From assembly GCF_937973075.1 (NCBI RefSeq), contig NZ_CALBWL010000034.1, forward strand, positions 32,511 through 96,510: a DNA stretch of 64,000 bases, written 5' to 3'. Numbering within the stretch: the stretch's first letter is position 1; the number at the start of each line of letters is the position of its first letter. The notes below the pieces were generated by a model. It did not search any database, was not told where the DNA came from, and worked only from the letters and a program-made list of their open reading frames with translations. The translations under genes were made by a program, and so were the position numbers. This stretch comes from an uncultured Campylobacter sp. (GTDB lineage Bacteria; Campylobacterota; Campylobacteria; Campylobacterales; Campylobacteraceae). Of this stretch, positions 61,188 through 64,000 are shown one piece after another.

Positions 61188-61825
61188 GAGCACTATTGTT
61201 ATTAACGGTTTTGACCTCCTTTGCATTTTCGCATGCGCTTCATCTTTTCGCGACGCAAGAGGGCGATAGAGTGGAGATTTATAGCTATTTTTATAAAAAT
61301 TCTCCCTGCATGGAATGCGAAGTTTTAATCAGTGCGGATGGGCGCGAAATTTTACGCACTAGGACCGATAAAGAGGGACTTGCGAGCATAAAGATCCCGG
61401 CTAAAAATTTTACTATTCAAATTTACGGAGGTGCAGGGCACGGCGCGCAGATGGAATTTAGCGCCGAGAACTTTGTGCCGCAGAATTCCGGTGATCCTGA
61501 AAATTCCACGTCACAAAATTCTAACGTTTCTGAAAATCCTATGCCGCAAAATTTAGGCGACGCTAAAAATTCCGCAGCTAAAGACAGCGCGTCCGAAAAT
61601 ATTGCGCCGAAAGGCAGTGTGTCTAAAGATAAAATTTCAAGCGCTTCAAAGCCTTTGCAAAATTCCGCCTCGCAAAGCATCTTGCCAAAAGAAAGCCCTA
61701 AGGGCGATATTAGGAGCCTGGCGTTTCAAAACCAGTCCGCCGAGGCGCCTAAAATCGCGCTTTGTTTGGCCTTGATTTTCGGCTTTTTTGGCTTAATGTG
61801 GCTAGCGAAAAGAGCGCGCAAATGA
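61184..61825 (+). CDS. nikL: NikL-like periplasmic component with an Asn/Ser-rich insertion
   Basis: About 213 residues: signal peptide then mature HALHLFATQEGDRVEIYSYF, with His at the new N-terminus; a carboxypeptidase-regulatory-like beta domain (GREILRTRTDKEGLASI). Then residues ~102-185 are a low-complexity Asn/Ser/Lys/Pro stretch (ENSTSQNSNVSEN), and one membrane helix anchors the C-terminus (IALCLALIFGFFGLMWLAK). The insert's DNA is RAATTY-rich (GAATTC, AAATTC, AAATTT). Overlaps nikM and nikQ by four bases each. NikL partners NikM in group III nickel ECF systems. Confidence 0.8.
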   Translation: MRALLLLTVLTSFAFSHALHLFATQEGDRVEIYSYFYKNSPCMECEVLISADGREILRTRTDKEGLASIKIPAKNFTIQIYGGAGHGAQMEFSAENFVPQNSGDPENSTSQNSNVSENPMPQNLGDAKNSAAKDSASENIAPKGSVSKDKISSASKPLQNSASQSILPKESPKGDIRSLAFQNQSAEAPKIALCLALIFGFFGLMWLAKRARK

Positions 61826-62469
61826 GCCCCGCCGTATCACTGCTCGCGTTTTTTATCTTCAGCTTCGGCGTCGGACTTAGCGGGCAGCTTTATGCGACGT
61901 TTTTTGCCCCGCCGCTACTTCTTTTTGCGCTTAAAATTCCGATTGCGCGCGCGGTTTGCACAAGGCTTGCAGTATTAAATATCTTTGCTATTTTAAGCGC
62001 GTTAAGCCCCGCCATAGTCGGCAACTACGAGCTTGCGGGCGTGATATTTTTACGCGCGAATTTGATAATGGCGTTTGCAATTTTGCTATTTTACGGCAAA
62101 GACGAATATTTTTTCGCGCGCGGATTTTACGGGCTCGGGCTCGGCGAAAAGCTAAGCTCTTTGGTGTATTGCTGTGGGCGATTCGTAAATTTTTTACGCT
62201 CGGATCTGGCGAGACTGCAAGCACTTTTGCGGATGCGCGGATTTGTAGGGACGAGCGGAATTTTCACCTATAAAATTTATGCGAATTTGATCGGGATTTT
62301 AGCGATTTCGGCACTTGAGCAAGCAAGAAATTTAAGCCTGGTGATGAGCGCGCGAGGATTTTGCGGTAGGCTATTTTACGAACGTCGCGAGGGCTTGAGC
62401 ATCTCGGAGGCCTCGTTTTTGGCGTTCGTGCTGGCGTGCGTATCTGTTAAAATCGGAGCTATCTTATGA
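61822..62469 (+). CDS. nikQ: CbiQ/NikQ transmembrane component of the ECF transporter
   Basis: About 215 residues with five to six helices. The coupling motifs that contact the ATPase are in LQALLRMRGF and LSLVMSARGFCG (Arg-Gly pairs). The start ATG overlaps the nikL stop; a longer frame beginning at 61762 would overlap nikL by 60 bases and lacks a ribosome site. Needed with NikO to power uptake. Confidence 0.88.
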   Translation: MSPAVSLLAFFIFSFGVGLSGQLYATFFAPPLLLFALKIPIARAVCTRLAVLNIFAILSALSPAIVGNYELAGVIFLRANLIMAFAILLFYGKDEYFFARGFYGLGLGEKLSSLVYCCGRFVNFLRSDLARLQALLRMRGFVGTSGIFTYKIYANLIGILAISALEQARNLSLVMSARGFCGRLFYERREGLSISEASFLAFVLACVSVKIGAIL

Positions 62470-63242
62470 GCTGTTCGCTTAAGGCGCTGGATTTAAGCGC
62501 TAAAAACGGCGAGCGAGAAATTTTTCGCGGCGTAAATTTGAGCGTAGGGCATAAGGAAAAAGTGGCGATCTTGGGCGCGAACGGGCAGGGCAAGACGAGC
62601 CTGCTTCAAATTTTAGGCGGCCTAAGGCAATGGGGCGAGGGCGAAATCGAACTTTTCGGCGAGAAGCTCGAGTGCGCGGAGGATTTTGCAAAATTTCGCC
62701 ACGAGATCGGGTTTTTGTTTCAAAACAGCGACGATCAATTTTTGTGCGCGAGCGTGTTTGAGGACGTCGCATTTAGCCTGCGTGCGCAAAATGAGCGGTT
62801 AAAACGAGCGCGAAATGCGGAGCTAAGGCGTGGAATTTTTTCTAAATTTTTTAGCCGTAAGGCGCAAATTTTAAGGCAGGGCAGCGAAAACGACCATCTA
62901 AAAAAGCTTGAAATTTTAGGCGAAGAGCAGATCGAGCGTAAGGTGCTGGAGACGCTACGGCGTTTAGGCATCGAACATCTGCGCGAGCGGGTGCCCTTTC
63001 ATCTAAGCGGCGGCGAGAAAAAGCTGGTGGCGCTTGCGGGCGCGTTGGTGTGCGAGCCTAGGATACTACTGCTGGACGAGCCTACGACGGCGCTTGATGA
63101 GGCGATGCAGGAGCGTGTGGCGGGGATTTTGGCGGAGCTTGACGTAAGCGAGATCATCGTTTCGCACGATAAAAACTTCATCGATAAAATCGCGGATAAA
63201 ATCTATTATTTGAAATCAGACGGGCTGTATGAAAGCCTATGA
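62466..63242 (+). CDS. nikO: CbiO/NikO ATPase of the ECF transporter
   Basis: About 258 residues. Walker A ILGANGQGKTSLLQIL, Q-loop FLFQNSDDQFLCASVFEDVAF, signature HLSGGEKKLVALAGAL, Walker B LLLDEPTTALDE, switch His in IVSHDKNF. About 45 charged residues (RAQNERLKRARNAELRRG to KLEILGEEQIE) are inserted between the Q-loop region and the signature, where homologues have a short helix. Overlaps nikQ by four bases. The stop codon lies in a small hairpin. Confidence 0.92.
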   Translation: MSCSLKALDLSAKNGEREIFRGVNLSVGHKEKVAILGANGQGKTSLLQILGGLRQWGEGEIELFGEKLECAEDFAKFRHEIGFLFQNSDDQFLCASVFEDVAFSLRAQNERLKRARNAELRRGIFSKFFSRKAQILRQGSENDHLKKLEILGEEQIERKVLETLRRLGIEHLRERVPFHLSGGEKKLVALAGALVCEPRILLLDEPTTALDEAMQERVAGILAELDVSEIIVSHDKNFIDKIADKIYYLKSDGLYESL

Positions 63243-63253
63243 TAAAATCATAG
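63237..63253 (+). terminator. Small hairpin at the nikO stop
   Basis: CTATGAT-AAA-ATCATAG, 7-bp perfect stem containing the nikO TGA, followed by the palindrome GATAAATTTATC and GTTT. It stands between nikO and the convergent tRNA gene and may act as a weak bidirectional terminator. Confidence 0.4.
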
Positions 63254-63297
63254 ATAAATTTATCGTTTAAAATCAGGGAGCTTGTACAAGTCCATAA

Positions 63298-63374
63298 TGG
63301 CGACCCTTGCGGGATTTGAACCACGCGTTTTCGCACTGAGAATGCAACGTCCTGAGCCACTAGACGAAAAGGTC
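63298..63374 (-). tRNA. tRNA-Glu (anticodon CTC) with an extra base in the T-stem
   Basis: Acceptor GACCTTT pairs with AAGGGTC (one G-U), discriminator G and encoded CCA. D-arm GTC-TAGTGGCTCAG-GAC is typical of tRNA-Glu. Anticodon stem TTGCA/TGCGA holds loop TTCTCAG, anticodon CTC at 63338-63340. The T-arm is GCGTGG-TTCAAAT-CCCGC: one base (T, at 63323) too many in the 5' strand, so it has a bulge where GCGGG would pair perfectly. Total 77 bases against 76. A TATAAT box upstream suggests it is still transcribed. Confidence 0.8.
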
Positions 63375-63384
63375 AAGAAGTCGC

Positions 63385-63390
63385 ATTATA
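63385..63390 (-). promoter_or_regulatory. -10 box of the tRNA-Glu gene
   Basis: TATAAT on the minus strand, 11 bases before the first base of the tRNA, which is the expected spacing for a start a few bases ahead of the mature 5' end. Confidence 0.6.
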
Positions 63391-63501
63391 GCGACAAAAA
63401 CAAAATTTTAGATAAAATACCTAAATTGGCTACAAGCTCTTAAAGGTTATTAATGACGCCATAATGCTAAAATATATAAAATATTCACGGTTTGTAAAAC
63501 A

Positions 63502-64000
63502 CTATTTCGTTAATTTCTCAACTTCGCATTTTTCATAAATTTCGCTATTTTCGCCTTTTGTTACGATCCTATGCAGGTCGGAGATTAGAAATTTTAAACT
63601 CTCTTTTGCGTGAATACAAAATCTCCTATCCAAAGAATCAATCGTATTGCCTGCTTTTTCGTTTGCCGCACTTATCGGACAGCCGCCGCCACAAATGCCA
63701 AGAGCTTCACATTCTTGACATTCATCCTTTTCGGGCGGCGAGAGATGGCGAAATCTTTGCCAAATTTCATTGGTCGTCGGATTAAAATTTTCATCCAAAA
63801 CATTTGTTACAAAATATTTTCTATCATACAAGCAGCCTTGGCAAATTCCCACATCTCCGTTTGCCGCAATTACAATCTGCCCGCCGCTTGTGGCTGCACA
63901 ATCCGAAAAATAAACGCTTGATTTTGCAAAGGATTTTACCTTTCTCATCATTCTATCTTCATAAATTCCAAGTTTTCTCAACTCTAGAAATTCATCAATA
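63502..64000 (-). CDS. Radical SAM/SPASM-domain protein, C-terminal part
   Basis: At least 165 residues; the gene enters from the right edge, so the radical SAM core is outside the window. The visible part is a SPASM domain with auxiliary-cluster cysteines: DCAATSGGQIVIAANGDVG, CQGCLYD, CQECEALGICGGGCPISA and FCIHAKESL. This pattern is of anaerobic sulfatase-maturase or peptide (RiPP)-modifying enzymes. The region is more AT-rich than the rest of the window. A TTG at 63981 can open a shorter frame, but the frame continues upstream (EFLELRK) without a stop. No precursor peptide gene is visible between it and the tRNA. Confidence 0.85.
   Translation of the reverse strand, partial: IDEFLELRKLGIYEDRMMRKVKSFAKSSVYFSDCAATSGGQIVIAANGDVGICQGCLYDRKYFVTNVLDENFNPTTNEIWQRFRHLSPPEKDECQECEALGICGGGCPISAANEKAGNTIDSLDRRFCIHAKESLKFLISDLHRIVTKGENSEIYEKCEVEKLTK

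Overview
The window looks like a chromosomal segment of a Campylobacter species with balanced base composition, most like the oral anaerobe group around C. gracilis; the species is an inference. Support comes from gene content and order: ispDF, an orphan response regulator, an ATP-sulfurylase-like gene and pgpA stand together as in C. jejuni. A periplasmic fccABC methacrylate-reductase-type respiratory operon, a UPF0237/UPF0210 pair, an epsilonproteobacterial DapD and a scattered thiSFGHE set fit as well. No phage, insertion sequence, rRNA or complete cas locus was seen.

Layout. 1-0.6 kb: 5' part of proB. 0.9-3.7 kb: fccABC, a periplasmic flavin reductase with its tetrahaem electron chain. 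4.0-7.7 kb: an operon ordered (in transcription) as a broken 2-hydroxyacyl-CoA dehydratase/double-cubane activator-and-enzyme pair, a Tat-exported ModA-like binding protein, a NapH-like iron-sulfur membrane protein and an intact NifB. 7.9-9.7 kb: two EamA exporters. 10.3-16.3 kb: der, aroK with an extra domain, trpS, DUF2628, UPF0237/UPF0210 and a lipoprotein. 18-28 kb: uvrB, small coiled-coil and membrane proteins, a hydrolase, pgpA, a Sat-like protein, the regulator and ispDF. 28.3-30.7 kb: thiC-mrp. 31.5-38.7 kb: two unknown envelope proteins (one very AT-rich), dapD, a CDF transporter and an ABC-F protein. 38.7-46.1 kb: thiS, thiF, thiG, thiH and thiE, separated by unusually long gaps. 46.3-58.9 kb: membrane proteins, a CRISPR remnant, pyrF-nusB-ribH, sodB, LysE and SNF transporters, nadD-rsfS and serS. 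59.1-63.2 kb: a nickel ECF transporter (nikKMLQO type). 63.3-64 kb: a tRNA-Glu with an odd T-arm and the 3' part of a radical SAM/SPASM gene.

The most striking property is dispersed. Non-coding gaps are packed with short AT blocks that almost all fit RAATTY (AAATTT, GAATTT, AAATTC, GAATTC). Similar RAATTY-rich DNA also appears inside genes, as low-complexity Ala/Ser/Asn/Lys-rich insertions or tails in housekeeping enzymes (IspDF, the Sat-like protein, NusB, NadD-RsfS, a NikL-like protein, and partly ThiE). It also forms 'linker ORFs' that fill whole gaps between operon genes and overlap the next start codon. In C. jejuni, CtsM methylation of RAATTY marks DNA as self for natural transformation. 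A testable reading is that this genome has accumulated RAATTY as an uptake or self-recognition signal, and that the accumulation has spread into protein-coding sequence.

Second in interest is the NifB operon. NifB makes the Fe8S9C nitrogenase precursor, and double-cubane proteins carry an Fe8S9 cluster. Here the double-cubane enzyme and activator are frameshifted or deleted while NifB, the membrane ferredoxin and the binding protein are intact, with no nitrogenase structural genes in view.
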